Assembly: GCA_035307765.1 (NCBI GenBank)
Contig: DATGHU010000034.1
Coordinates: 253,417 to 317,416 of the forward strand
Direction of reading: 5' to 3'
DNA from: a bacterium
GTDB lineage: Bacteria > Sysuimicrobiota > Sysuimicrobiia > Sysuimicrobiales > Segetimicrobiaceae
Length of the DNA: 64,000 nucleotides
The position numbers and the translations under genes are program-made. Below the pieces are notes generated by a model. That model saw only the letters and a program-made list of their open reading frames with translations. It had not been told where the DNA came from and did not search any database. Below are positions 1 through 9,004 of this stretch, piece by piece (within the stretch, counting starts at the first letter, position 1; each line of letters begins with the position of its first letter).

Positions 1-1
1 G

Positions 2-1831
2 GGTGAACGCCAGCGCATCGCCGATCGCAGCAAGGAGCTCGAAGAGGTCCTGGCCGAAGCGCAGCGCAAAGCGCGCAGCCTCGAACGCGAGGGGCGCGAA
101 GCCCTTCGCCAGTTCGACGCGCAGACGGCGAAGTTCGTGATCGACACCCCGGTGGAACGCCTCAAGGACGCGGACCGCGACCACGCCAAAGTCGTGGCGT
201 TTCTCAACGCGATCGAGCAGGACATGCTCGAACACCTCGCCGAACTCCGCGGCGACGACGAGGGCGAGCGGCCGCGTCAGGAGCTGCCATTTCCCCGCCA
301 GGATCCGTACGCCCGCTATCAGGTCAACCTCCTCGTGGATCATCGGGGCACCCACGGGGCGCCCGTGATCATCGAGACCAACCCGACCTACTACAATCTC
401 GTAGGCAAGGCGGAGTACCGGTCGGAGTTCGGAGCGCTGCTCACCGACTTCACGATGATCAAGGCGGGCGCGCTCCATCGCGCCAACGGCGGGTTTCTCA
501 TCCTCCAAGCGCGCGATGTGCTCACGAACCCGTACGCCTACGATGGACTGAAGCGCGCGCTCCGCAGTCAGGAGATCCGGATTGAGCACCTGGGGGAGGC
601 GGCGGGGCTGCTGCCGACCGCGACGCTTCGGCCGGATCCGATCGCGCTGGACATCAAAGTGGTCCTGATCGGGACCCCGGATGTCTTCCACCTGCTGTAC
701 GGGCTCGACGAGGAGTTTGAGAAGCTGTTCAAGATCCGCGCGGACTTCGACGTGACGATCGACCGCACACCGGCGAACCAGGAGGAATACGTGCGGGCGA
801 TAGCGGCAATCTGCCACCGCACAGGCTCGTGCCACTTCGACCCTTCGGGGGTCGCCGCCGTCCTCGAACACAGCGCCCGGCTGGCCGCGAGTCAGGACAA
901 GCTGAGTACCCGATTCAACGAGGTGGTCGAGATCGTCTTCGAAGCCACCGCCTGGGCGCGGGAGGGCGGGAGTCCGGTGGTGACGCGGGAGCACGTCCGT
1001 CGGGCCGTCGAGGAGAAGGCGTACCGATCCAACCTCCTCGAGGAACGGATCCGCGAACTGATCACCAAGGGTGTCATCCTCGTCGACACCGATGGCGCCG
1101 TGACCGGCCAGATCAACGGCCTGTCGGTGCTCCAGCTCGGCGACTACACCTTCGGGCAACCAAGCCGGATCACCGCCCGTGCCTACGTCGGCGGCCGGGG
1201 GGTCGTGAACATCGAGCGCGAAACCCAAATGTCCGGCCGGGTCCACAGCAAAGGCGTATTCGTGCTCGCTTCGTTCCTCGCGAGCCGGTTCGCCCAGGCC
1301 CACCCCCTCAGCCTCTCCGCCTCGCTAACCTTCGAGCAGCTCTACTCGGACGTAGACGGAGACAGCGCCAGCTCGACCGAGCTGTACGCGTTGCTGAGCG
1401 AGCTCTCGGGGCTGCCGATCGCCCAAGGCCTCGCGGTGACGGGATCCGTCAATCAGATGGGGGAGGTTCAGCCCATCGGCGGGGTCAACGAGAAGATCGA
1501 AGGTTTCTACTACGTGTGCAAAGCCAAGGGGCTCACCGGGCGCCAGGGGGTCGTGATCCCGCACCAGAACGTCCGCGACCTCATGCTGCGCGAGGAAGTG
1601 GTGGCCGCCTGCCGCGAGGGACGATTCGCCATCTGGGCCGTCCACACCATCGACGAAGGAATCGAGGTCCTCACGGACAGCGAGGCCGGCGCGCGCGGCT
1701 CCGATGGGCGATTTCCCCCCACCTCGGTCAACGGACGTGTCGAGACGCGCCTGGCGGAACTGGCCAAGCGCTACCGAGAATTTGGCCCCACCCCTGAGCA
1801 CCCGAAGGACACCCCCCCCGCCTCCACCTAG
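2..1831 (+). CDS. LonB-like ATP-dependent protease, 3' part (5' end outside window)
   Basis: Cytosolic AAA+ protease of the Lon family that unfolds and degrades proteins. The frame is open from base 2, so the gene begins upstream; the GTG at 137 is internal. The first 45 visible codons are charged and helical (coiled-coil-like), followed by an AAA-type segment and the C-terminal S16 protease domain. The serine sits in DGDSASST (visible residue 455) and the lysine in NEKIEG (residue 498); the 43-residue spacing equals that of the Ser/Lys dyad of E. coli Lon. DGDSAS is the LonB form of the motif rather than the DGPSAG of LonA. The last about 60 residues are Pro/charged and probably disordered. 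The next gene starts 180 bp downstream, so no operon is implied. Confidence 0.93.
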   Translation, partial: GERQRIADRSKELEEVLAEAQRKARSLEREGREALRQFDAQTAKFVIDTPVERLKDADRDHAKVVAFLNAIEQDMLEHLAELRGDDEGERPRQELPFPRQDPYARYQVNLLVDHRGTHGAPVIIETNPTYYNLVGKAEYRSEFGALLTDFTMIKAGALHRANGGFLILQARDVLTNPYAYDGLKRALRSQEIRIEHLGEAAGLLPTATLRPDPIALDIKVVLIGTPDVFHLLYGLDEEFEKLFKIRADFDVTIDRTPANQEEYVRAIAAICHRTGSCHFDPSGVAAVLEHSARLAASQDKLSTRFNEVVEIVFEATAWAREGGSPVVTREHVRRAVEEKAYRSNLLEERIRELITKGVILVDTDGAVTGQINGLSVLQLGDYTFGQPSRITARAYVGGRGVVNIERETQMSGRVHSKGVFVLASFLASRFAQAHPLSLSASLTFEQLYSDVDGDSASSTELYALLSELSGLPIAQGLAVTGSVNQMGEVQPIGGVNEKIEGFYYVCKAKGLTGRQGVVIPHQNVRDLMLREEVVAACREGRFAIWAVHTIDEGIEVLTDSEAGARGSDGRFPPTSVNGRVETRLAELAKRYREFGPTPEHPKDTPPAST

Positions 1832-2011
1832 TCGTCGCCTGTCCCAGTCCGCGCCCGGCCAGAGTCTCCGTCAATCTCCCATCGTTCTTCTTCCACCCTG
1901 GACCACCGGCCGCGCCCTCGGGTGGAAACGCCGATCTATCCACTCGATGCGTCCGTGACCGGAGAGTCCGGGGCATTACTTTGAACGAGGAATCTTCCAC
2001 GAGGACCCCTA

Positions 2012-4621
2012 TTGGCGAGCGACGAGACCGCCGGGACTAACCCGGGCACCGGAAGTCCAGGAATCCGTGCGAGGCAGCAGGCCGTGATGGCCATTCTCGG
2101 CCAGCGCGCGCTGTCGAGCAGCGACGTATCCACGTTCATGAGCGAAGCCGTCGCGTCCATTGCGCGGCTCCTCAGGGTTCAGTACTGCAACGTCTTGGAA
2201 CGCATCCCGGGGACCCAAACCTTCCGGCTGTGCGCCGGGGTGGGGTGGACCGAGGACACGCGCACCGATGCGTCCGTCGATGGCGGCCCGGCCTCCCAAG
2301 CCGGATACACCCTCGGATCCACCACGCCCGTGATCGTGGAGGACTATCGGACCGAAGCTCGGTTCCGTGTGCCCGCCGTTGTCCACAGACATCCGCTGGG
2401 CGGCGGCATGAGCGTGGCGATCCCCGGGCGGGACGGTCCGTTCGGCGTCCTGGCCGTGGCCACGACGGCCTCACGAACGTTCAGTGAAGAGGATGCCACC
2501 TTTCTTCAGGGCGTGGCCACCGTATTCGCCGCGGCGGTCGAGCGCCGGAGGACCCACGATTCGGCCCAGGAGACCAACCAGCAACTTCGGGCGCTCGCCG
2601 ACACCGCGCCGCTGGCCATCGTCTCGCTGGATCTGAACGGCATCGTACAGAGCTGGAACGCCGCCGCGGAGCGCGTCTTCGGCTGGATCGCCGCAGAGGT
2701 GCTCGGGCGGCCCGACCCGTTGTTCTTCGATCACGGACGCGAGGAAGGCGCCGGGGTGCTGGAACGCGTGCTCCGAGGGGAAACCATCGAGGAGCTCGCG
2801 AGCCAGATCCTACATAAGGAGGGGCGGGCGGTCGATGTCTCGATCTCCGCCACCCCAGTCTACGACGGCACGGGCTCCGTCGAAGGCGTGATCGCTTTGA
2901 TTGCCGACAGGACCGCCCACCGCCAGATCGAGGCGGCCCAGGCCCAACTGGCAGAGATCATTGAGACGACGACGGACTTCGTGACGATCACCGACGTCCC
3001 CGGGAAGGGCTTCTACGTCAATCGGGCCGGCCGCCGGATGCTGGGGATCGACGGGGACGAGGACATCTCCAAAATGACCTTCGCCGACGTCTTTTCCGGC
3101 GACACCTGGTCGTTCATCTCGAACGAAGCGATGCCGGCCGCGGTGCGGGACGGGGGATGGAGCGGCGAGATCGTCCTCTTCAACCGGGATGGGCAGGAGA
3201 TCCCCGTCTCGATGGTCATGATCGCCCACAAGGGACAGCACGGGCACGTCGAGTTCTTCTCGGCCATCGCCCGGGATATCAGCGAACGCAAGCAGTTCGA
3301 GCACCAACTGGTGCGCCTCGCCAATCACGACCCCCTCACGGATCTCTTCAACCGCCGACGGCTGGAAGAGGAGGTGGAGCGTCACCTGGCGGAGGCCCGA
3401 CGGTACGGGATCCGCGGCGCGCTGCTCTTCGTCGATCTCGATCAGTTCAAGGACGTTAACGACTCTCTCGGTCACCCCACGGGCGACGCGCTCCTCGTCC
3501 ACGTGGCGGGGCTCCTGCGGGAGCGGTTGCGGGAGACCGACATCATCGCCCGGATGGGTGGGGACGAGTTTGCGATCCTGCTGCCACACACCGATAAACC
3601 GGAAGCGGAGGCGCTCGCCACGCAGCTGGTGAACGCGCTGAGGAACACCACCATCGACGCGGCGGGGCGGCCGGTTGGCGTGACCGCCAGCGTCGGAATC
3701 GCCCTCTTCCCCGAGCACGCCACGACGCTCGGTGACCTGTTCGCGCGCGCCGACCTCGCCATGTACCAGGCAAAGGAGAGCGGGCGGAACCAGTGTGGGG
3801 TCTACGAGCCTGAGAGGGACTGGCAGGCCGCCAGCCACGCGCGGCTCTCCTGGCAGCGTCGCATCCGGGAGGCCCTGGAGAGAAACCAGTTCACCCTTCA
3901 AGCTCAGCCCATTCTCGATCTCCGCACCGGCCGCGTCGGCCACTACGAGCTGCTCGTCCGCATGGTTGGGGAGAAGGGGGAAATTATCCCGCCGGGGGCG
4001 TTCCTCGACATCGCCGAGCGGTTTGGACTGATCCAGGCGATCGACCGGTGGGTCGTGAGACGGGCCATTCGCCTGCTCGCCGCTCACCAGCGCGCCGGTC
4101 GCGACCTCAGCCTGGTCGTCAACGTATCCAGCAAGGGGTTGGCGGATGCGGACCTCCTCCCGATGATCAAGCAAGAACTGGGAGAGACGGCCGTCGATCC
4201 GCGGCGCCTCGTGCTCGAGATCACCGAGACCGCAGCCATCACCAACATCTACCAAGCGGAGAAGTTCGTGAACACGCTCCAGAAACTCGGCTGTCGGGTC
4301 GGCCTCGATGACTTCGGGGTCGGGTTTACCTCGTTCTACCACCTCAAGCACCTGCCCGTCGATTACTTCAAGATCGACGGCAGCTTCATCCGCGAGCTTC
4401 CGCGGGACAAGGTCGACCAGCAACTGGTTCGTGCCATGGTTGCCGTGGCGCGCGGGCTGGAGAAGGAGACCGTCGCGGAATTCGTGACCGACGCCGAGAC
4501 GGTGCGGCTCCTTCGCGAATACGGGGTCGACTACGCGCAGGGGTTCCACGTCGGCGCCGACGCGGGAGAGGAGATCGTCTCCCCCCAGGCGGCCGCCGTC
4601 AGCGCTTTCGGGAACGACTGA
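2012..4621 (+). CDS. GAF-PAS-PAS-GGDEF-EAL cyclic-di-GMP signalling protein
   Basis: Makes and/or degrades c-di-GMP. The 869-residue protein reads as GAF (about 25-185), two PAS domains (about 190-305 and 315-430), GGDEF (about 435-600) and EAL (about 610-855). The GGDEF signature is intact (MGGDEFAILL, about residue 516). The EAL domain keeps the ExLxR (ELLVR, about 645), the Asn of VVNVSS, the Glu of EITET, DDFG, the Lys of YFKIDGSF and the QGFHV glutamine, so both activities look possible. No transmembrane segment is seen, so it is a cytosolic sensor. An in-frame TGA lies just upstream (1982-1984), forcing the TTG at 2012, which follows GAGG at 2001-2004; the next good start is an ATG near 2087. 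The ligands of the GAF and PAS domains cannot be read from sequence. Confidence 0.93.
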   Translation: MASDETAGTNPGTGSPGIRARQQAVMAILGQRALSSSDVSTFMSEAVASIARLLRVQYCNVLERIPGTQTFRLCAGVGWTEDTRTDASVDGGPASQAGYTLGSTTPVIVEDYRTEARFRVPAVVHRHPLGGGMSVAIPGRDGPFGVLAVATTASRTFSEEDATFLQGVATVFAAAVERRRTHDSAQETNQQLRALADTAPLAIVSLDLNGIVQSWNAAAERVFGWIAAEVLGRPDPLFFDHGREEGAGVLERVLRGETIEELASQILHKEGRAVDVSISATPVYDGTGSVEGVIALIADRTAHRQIEAAQAQLAEIIETTTDFVTITDVPGKGFYVNRAGRRMLGIDGDEDISKMTFADVFSGDTWSFISNEAMPAAVRDGGWSGEIVLFNRDGQEIPVSMVMIAHKGQHGHVEFFSAIARDISERKQFEHQLVRLANHDPLTDLFNRRRLEEEVERHLAEARRYGIRGALLFVDLDQFKDVNDSLGHPTGDALLVHVAGLLRERLRETDIIARMGGDEFAILLPHTDKPEAEALATQLVNALRNTTIDAAGRPVGVTASVGIALFPEHATTLGDLFARADLAMYQAKESGRNQCGVYEPERDWQAASHARLSWQRRIREALERNQFTLQAQPILDLRTGRVGHYELLVRMVGEKGEIIPPGAFLDIAERFGLIQAIDRWVVRRAIRLLAAHQRAGRDLSLVVNVSSKGLADADLLPMIKQELGETAVDPRRLVLEITETAAITNIYQAEKFVNTLQKLGCRVGLDDFGVGFTSFYHLKHLPVDYFKIDGSFIRELPRDKVDQQLVRAMVAVARGLEKETVAEFVTDAETVRLLREYGVDYAQGFHVGADAGEEIVSPQAAAVSAFGND

Positions 4622-4701
4622 CGCGCGCTCACATCTGATCCGACTCGGCCGCGCGGAGGCAGACGGGGGTCGGCGGGGCCGCCGACGAAAGACCTTCCAC
4701 G

Positions 4702-5172
4702 GTGAGGTTGACCGCACTCACGTCCTGGATCTGGCAGCGCCTACCTTGGCGGGCCCGGCAACTACTGCTCTGGATGTGCACCGCGCATTTCCTGATCGGC
4801 GCGGTCGCCATCGTCGATGATGGCGCAGGGCGGATCCTGGTGGCCCGGCACACGTATCGACGCGGCGCCCCGTGGGCGCTCCCCGGAGGGTGGGTCCAGC
4901 GTGGCGAAAACCCCGCGCACACGGTGGTGCGCGAGATCCGGGAAGAGACGAGTCTTGAGACCGAAATCATGAGCCTGCTGACGATCCTCGTGGAAAGCCC
5001 GGGGCACCTCACCGCCGTCTATCGTGCTCGGGTGGCCGGCGGGACTTTTCGCCCCAGCGATGAAGTGTCGGCGGTTCGGTTCATCGCACCGGGGGACTGG
5101 CCGGACGGACTGCGCGAGGACCACCGGCGGTTGATCGCCGCGCTTGCCACGCGGCCCACCCCTCTGGCCTGA
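4702..5172 (+). CDS. NUDIX hydrolase
   Basis: Hydrolyses a nucleoside diphosphate linked to another moiety; the substrate is not predictable. The NUDIX box reads GGWVQRGE...REIREETSLE (about residues 60-85), conserved except that the usual Gly after EET is Ser. The first 30 residues (rich in Trp, Leu and Arg, then LLLWMCTAHFLIGAVAIV) are more hydrophobic than usual for the family and could associate with the membrane. The start is GTG at 4702. The gene follows the c-di-GMP protein by 80 bp on the same strand and lies just upstream of tRNA-Glu. Length (156 aa) is normal. Confidence 0.88.
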   Translation: MRLTALTSWIWQRLPWRARQLLLWMCTAHFLIGAVAIVDDGAGRILVARHTYRRGAPWALPGGWVQRGENPAHTVVREIREETSLETEIMSLLTILVESPGHLTAVYRARVAGGTFRPSDEVSAVRFIAPGDWPDGLREDHRRLIAALATRPTPLA

Positions 5173-5224
5173 ACCCTCTTTCCCGAGGTCACCCGGGTGT
5201 GCTAATGTGGGACCCGACAGCCGC

Positions 5225-5302
5225 GCCCCCATCGTCTAGGCTGGCCCAGGACATCGGCCCTTCAAGCCGGTAACGCGAGTTCGAATCTCGCTGGGGGCAC
5301 CA
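5225..5302 (+). tRNA. tRNA-Glu (anticodon TTC) with encoded CCA, unusual C33
   Basis: A full cloverleaf can be drawn. The acceptor stem 5225-5231 pairs with 5292-5298 in all 7 positions; the D stem is GTC(T)/(G)GAC; the anticodon stem 5254-5258/5266-5270 encloses loop CCTTCAA. The T arm is GCGAG-TTCGAAT-CTCGC, and A73 is followed by a genomic CCA (5300-5302). The anticodon at 34-36 is TTC (5261-5263). The base before it, position 33, is C (5260) where almost all tRNAs have U. The 3' 31 bases serve as the attachment site of the element that follows. Confidence 0.95.
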
Positions 5303-5680
5303 CGCATCCCGTTGCACCAGACTGCACCACGTTGCAATTCTCCTGATTTTCCAAGGGGTTGCGGGCCTCCCGCGACTGTGTCGGACTGCACGCCACTGCA
5401 CCCTGTGGAGCGCCGGACAAGTGCAATTTGAGTGCAGCGGCAAGGCCCTCCGGAAACACGATCTCGTCGATCCACTCGACCTGGACCCGCGGCACGGAGT
5501 CCATCAAGCGTCCGTACGTATCGAGCGTAACCCGGCCGAATAGTGCCTCATCTGCCGGGCGATGTAGAGCGGGTTCTTCCCGGTCGCGATCAGCAAGCTG
5601 GCGTAGGTGTGCCGGAGATCGTACTGGCTTGGCCACGACTTGTTGAGTGAAATACGGCGGGAGATAGCTAGAACTTAGCC
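5262..5680 (-). pseudogene. Tyrosine integrase C-terminal remnant, frameshifted
   Basis: Remnant of the site-specific recombinase that presumably inserted the element. One frame (about 5680 to 5540) encodes QYDLRHTYASLLIATGKNP then the QMRHYS histidine box; it contains the catalytic Arg of LRHTYAS. The reading then has to shift frame to continue as VTLDTYGRLMDSVP, which carries the catalytic Tyr, ending at about 5303 or running into the tRNA to 5262. An in-frame stop at about 5677 and the absence of any N-terminal core-binding domain show that the 5' part is missing. The combination of truncation and frameshift means no active enzyme. A sequencing error could explain the shift but not the missing N terminus. 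Confidence 0.85.
5272..5302 (+). repeat. attL: 31-bp direct repeat within the tRNA-Glu 3' end
   Basis: These 31 bases, from the variable-loop AAC to the terminal CCA, recur without mismatch at 16837-16867. The match stops exactly at the end of the tRNA, and the flanking bases differ on both sides. This is the standard footprint of tyrosine-integrase insertion into the 3' end of a tRNA gene. Confidence 0.93.
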
Positions 5681-5725
5681 TTTAGGGGGACCCCGGGTCG
5701 CGACAAAAATTTTCGATGGGCGCTC

Positions 5726-6607
5726 CTACAGATTGCTCAAACCGTCATCGGGCCATTCGCGTTTCGCGTGGAAGTTGTAAGGGACGAAGAAATCATGCAG
5801 GATGGCGTTCACCCACCGGCCGGCGATGAGCCACCCGGAATCGCGAAGCCGCGGCAGCGGATCCACGAGTCGATCGAAGCATACATACTCCTCCCAAGCA
5901 CCGGGGAATCGCGGGGGCCAACGCTGCTTGAGGGGGTGGTTTGGCACCCGGCCCCCATGCGATGACGACTGAAAGTCGCGCCGCAGCACGGCCTCGACCT
6001 CCTCGCGCCCGGCACAGCCCTCGGGCACCGAGCCGTGCTTTCCCCACTGGACGCACACCGTTGGCCGAGCGTCGGCGCGCGGTGCCTGCCCCGTGAGGAT
6101 TCGGCCGTGGAAGTAGCTCACCACCTCCACCGGAGCGAGATCCGTAGGCCGATAGCGGACCCAGGCGACCTCATGGTCACAGGGCTCATCGTCGTCCGGG
6201 TAATCCCAATCATCTTCCCAAAAGAAGTGGTACCCGATGAGCGCATCCTTCGGATGGTGGATCGCGGCGCAGTCCCGCAGGGGAAAGCACTCGGCCACGG
6301 TCGTCCGCAGGACGGGGCACAGACATTCGATCGCGCGCCGCTGCTGGTCGTCTAGCAGGCGGGGCGGATCGAGCCGGGTGACCTCAGCGTACAGGCGCCG
6401 CGCGACGTCGAGGCGCCCCAGGTTGTGCTGGAGTATCGCGAGCTGCTCGCAAGGATGAGGTGCCGCGGGGTGTGAGGCGATGAGGGCGCGGAGTGCGGCG
6501 AGCGCGGCCTCAACCACCGGGTCGTCCTCCCGCTTGGAGGCTTCCCCGCCGGCCCGAACGACCGCGTTTAGGAGAGCCGCAGTGGCCATGCGCAGGTCGT
6601 CGTCCAT
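5726..6607 (-). CDS. Hypothetical protein with TPR-like N terminus
   Basis: The 293-residue protein is not recognised. Residues about 25-95 are Ala/Leu-rich helices, including the segment LAILQHNLGRLDVARRLYAE, which looks like one or two TPR motifs. The rest (about 110-293) is rich in Trp, Asp, His and Pro, with a hydrophilic stretch (WEDDWDYPDDDEPCDHE) that could bind metal. It starts (ATG) immediately after the sulfatase stop codon and is probably the last gene of the six-gene operon. Proximity suggests a role in handling the sulfated substrate, but no activity can be assigned. Confidence 0.72.
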   Translation of the reverse strand: MDDDLRMATAALLNAVVRAGGEASKREDDPVVEAALAALRALIASHPAAPHPCEQLAILQHNLGRLDVARRLYAEVTRLDPPRLLDDQQRRAIECLCPVLRTTVAECFPLRDCAAIHHPKDALIGYHFFWEDDWDYPDDDEPCDHEVAWVRYRPTDLAPVEVVSYFHGRILTGQAPRADARPTVCVQWGKHGSVPEGCAGREEVEAVLRRDFQSSSHGGRVPNHPLKQRWPPRFPGAWEEYVCFDRLVDPLPRLRDSGWLIAGRWVNAILHDFFVPYNFHAKREWPDDGLSNL

Positions 6608-7957
6608 CTACACGTGGTCGGGCACGTAAGAACGGTGTTTGAGCGCTGGTCCGCCGATCGCGCGCAGCCACGCCTCAGCGACAGATCGAAGGTGCGCGAG
6701 CGCTACAGGGTCGGTGTCAAAGAGATCCGACGACTCCGCCAGGTCGGTAGCGATGTGGTAGAGCCTGTCACGGTACGGCGCCTCCTCCGGCCAGAAGAAC
6801 GCCTCCCACTCTCCATCGGTCACGTTAATGGCCTCGCCGAAGCGCCCCCAGAACGCGTGCTCCCGGATGCGCCGAGTACGTCCTTCGATCAGCGGGAGTA
6901 AGTTCTTCGAGTGCCCGGGTGGCCCCGAAAGCCGCAACCAGGCGAGCAGGGTGGCGAACAGGTCGACGGGTTGGATGAGCGCGTCGCAGCGGACGCCTGC
7001 ACCCGCCCCTTCCGGGTGATAGATGATCCACGGGAGGTGCGCGACCTCACGGTACAGGTTGGCCTCCGCAAGCCGTGCCCAAGGCTTCCCGAGGAGACCG
7101 TGCTCGCCGAACATGTACCCGTGGTCGGTGATCACGGCCACCAGGGTGTTCGACATGAGTCCAAGGTCCGCCACCTTCTCAAGCAACCGTCCCACCCAGC
7201 GGTCGACCATCGTGATCTCTCCAGCGTACAGTGCCCGGCACTCGGCCAGGTCCTCGCGGCCCAAGCGGTTCGCGAGGCCGTAGGCAGGATAGATCACGTG
7301 CTCCCCTTCATGGCCTGGGTTGTACATTTCATCGTAAGGGTAAGGCGGATCCCACGGTTCGTGCGGATCGAAGCAGTCCACCCATAGGAGGAAGCCGTCC
7401 AGGGTCCGATTCCGCTCCAACCATGCTATCGCGCGCCGCATAACCTGGGGTGCGAAGTAGTCCTCTTCCCCGAGACGGGCCGCGGTGTTCCGCAAGTACT
7501 GCGCCACCCGCCCGTAGGGATCGCGGAGCTTGTCCGGCCGGCAGGGGAACGCGATCGGGATTGTGGGATCGGTGATCCAGTCGTCGTGCTCCTGGCCTCG
7601 GATCAGGTCCCAACAGAAGCCGCGCTGATAGTTTCCGTCGTCATAGCAGAGCAGGTAGTTGTCGGTGATGAACATCGTGGTGTACCCGGCATCGCGCGCA
7701 ATCTCCGAAAAGATAACGTCGTCCCTGTCGAGCGGGCCCCAGCCCCGAAACGGGAACTCATAGCGTCCCGTCCACATCTCCCGGCGGCAGGGCAGGCAGG
7801 GGTACGAGCCAACGATGGCGCGATCGAACACGGTGGCCCGCCGGGCGAACGCATCGAGGTGGGGCGTGCGGATCCACGGATTTCCATTGAAGCCCGTAAA
7901 GTCGTAGCGCAGGCTGTCCAGCAGGACGACGAGGGCGTTGCGGCGGCGGGCGGTCAT
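6608..7957 (-). CDS. Type I sulfatase (formylglycine-dependent)
   Basis: Predicted to hydrolyse a sulfate ester (alkaline-phosphatase superfamily, S1 sulfatases). The N terminus has NALVVLLDSLRYDF, with the first metal-binding Asp. The active-site motif is CLPCRREMWTG (about residues 54-64): it fits C-x-P-x-R-x3-x-T-G, so the first Cys is the formylglycine precursor, with Cys where Ser or Ala is usual in the fourth position. ITDHGYMFGEHG (about residue 275) supplies further metal ligands. There is no signal peptide, so it acts in the cytosol on an imported substrate, consistent with the overlapping ABC importer genes (ATG overlaps the ATPase stop by 4 bp). No maturase (FGE or anSME) is in the window. 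Phosphonate-monoester hydrolase activity is a possible alternative. Confidence 0.87.
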   Translation of the reverse strand: MTARRRNALVVLLDSLRYDFTGFNGNPWIRTPHLDAFARRATVFDRAIVGSYPCLPCRREMWTGRYEFPFRGWGPLDRDDVIFSEIARDAGYTTMFITDNYLLCYDDGNYQRGFCWDLIRGQEHDDWITDPTIPIAFPCRPDKLRDPYGRVAQYLRNTAARLGEEDYFAPQVMRRAIAWLERNRTLDGFLLWVDCFDPHEPWDPPYPYDEMYNPGHEGEHVIYPAYGLANRLGREDLAECRALYAGEITMVDRWVGRLLEKVADLGLMSNTLVAVITDHGYMFGEHGLLGKPWARLAEANLYREVAHLPWIIYHPEGAGAGVRCDALIQPVDLFATLLAWLRLSGPPGHSKNLLPLIEGRTRRIREHAFWGRFGEAINVTDGEWEAFFWPEEAPYRDRLYHIATDLAESSDLFDTDPVALAHLRSVAEAWLRAIGGPALKHRSYVPDHV

Positions 7958-9003
7958 GGCAAGGCGGCCTGCCCGCTTTCGGCCTCAAAGAGGAGGATGT
8001 GCTCCCAGGCCAGGCGGAGGCGGATCGGCTGGCCGAGCGTGACAGGGGCGTCCGGACCGGCCAGGACCCTGAGGCGCGTCTTCGCGAACTTCACGTGGAT
8101 CAACGTTTCCCGCCCCAGGGATTCCAGCAGGATCACTTCCCCCACGAGGTCGCCGTCTGCAGCCACCGTCAGGTGCTCGGGGCGAACGCCGAGGTCGTAG
8201 CGGCCGGCCCGCAACGGCCGAGGGAGGGGCCTGGGAACTCCGTCCCCGATAGCCAGGCATCCGTCCGCCACCGTGACCGGCAGGAAGTTTATCGGGGGGG
8301 TCCCGATAAAATCGGCCACGAAGCGGGACGGAGGCCGTTCGTACAGGTCTCGGGGCGTCATGAGTGCCACCAGCCTGCCGCTCTGCATGACCCCGACACG
8401 GTCGGCGATCCCCAGCGCCTCCGCCTGGTCGTGGGAGACGAGGACCGTGGTGATCCCGAGGTCTTTCTGGAGTCGCTTGATCTCGGCTCGGGTCACCTCG
8501 CGGAGACGGGCGTCCAGGTTGGACAGCGGCTCGTCGAGCAAGAGGACCGCAGGCGCCTTGACGAGCGCGCGGCACAATGCCACCCGCTGCTGCTGGCCGC
8601 CCGAGAGCTGTCCAGGCCGGCGTGGGAGGCATTCTGTGATGCCGACCATCTCCGCAACCTCGCATACCCGACGGGCCACCTCGCCGGCCCTGATGCGCTT
8701 GACCCGCAGGGGAAAGGCGATGTTCTCAAACACCGTCAGGTGAGGGTAGAGGGCGTAGCTCTGGAAGACCAGCCCGATGCCACGCTCCTGCGGGTGCTCG
8801 TCGTTGACCACGCGGTCGCCGAACAGGATGCGGCCAGAGGACGGACGATAGAGGCCCGCCACGAGGAAGAGCGTTGTCGTCTTGCCGCATCCCGAGGGGC
8901 CGAGCAAGGCGAGGAACTCGCCCTCTCCGACGGTGAGGGAGACGTCGTCGACCGCCGTCACGGCTCCAAACCGCTTGGATAGGTGTTCCAGAGCGACTTG
9001 CAC
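7954..9003 (-). CDS. Carbohydrate ABC transporter ATP-binding protein (UgpC/MsmK/MalK type)
   Basis: ATPase that powers the importer encoded by the next two genes. Walker A is GPSGCGKTTT (about residues 33-42), the Q-loop is in VFQSYALYPHLT, the signature is LSGGQQQR, Walker B is LLLDEPLSNLD and the switch is SHDQ. The C-terminal 110 residues form a MOP/TOBE regulatory domain as in MalK and UgpC (FIGTPPINFLPVTVADG, then YDLGVRPEHL). It starts with GTG two bases after the permease stop and ends overlapping the sulfatase start, so the genes are translationally coupled. In this family one ATPase can serve several sugar importers. Confidence 0.93.
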   Translation of the reverse strand: MQVALEHLSKRFGAVTAVDDVSLTVGEGEFLALLGPSGCGKTTTLFLVAGLYRPSSGRILFGDRVVNDEHPQERGIGLVFQSYALYPHLTVFENIAFPLRVKRIRAGEVARRVCEVAEMVGITECLPRRPGQLSGGQQQRVALCRALVKAPAVLLLDEPLSNLDARLREVTRAEIKRLQKDLGITTVLVSHDQAEALGIADRVGVMQSGRLVALMTPRDLYERPPSRFVADFIGTPPINFLPVTVADGCLAIGDGVPRPLPRPLRAGRYDLGVRPEHLTVAADGDLVGEVILLESLGRETLIHVKFAKTRLRVLAGPDAPVTLGQPIRLRLAWEHILLFEAESGQAALP

Positions 9004-9004
9004 G

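Noticed and set aside
137-139. GTG as start of the Lon-like gene
   Set aside because: The frame upstream is open to the window edge and codes for a typical charged coiled coil, so the gene begins outside.
2810-4717. 635-codon minus-strand open frame
   Set aside because: It is the mirror of the GGDEF/EAL gene; high GC opens frames on the complementary strand, and the peptide has no domain or ribosome binding site.
5189-5475. Two short minus-strand ORFs across the tRNA
   Set aside because: They translate the tRNA itself (PQRDSNSR-type and PSEIRTRV-type peptides are a known artefact of tRNA sequence).
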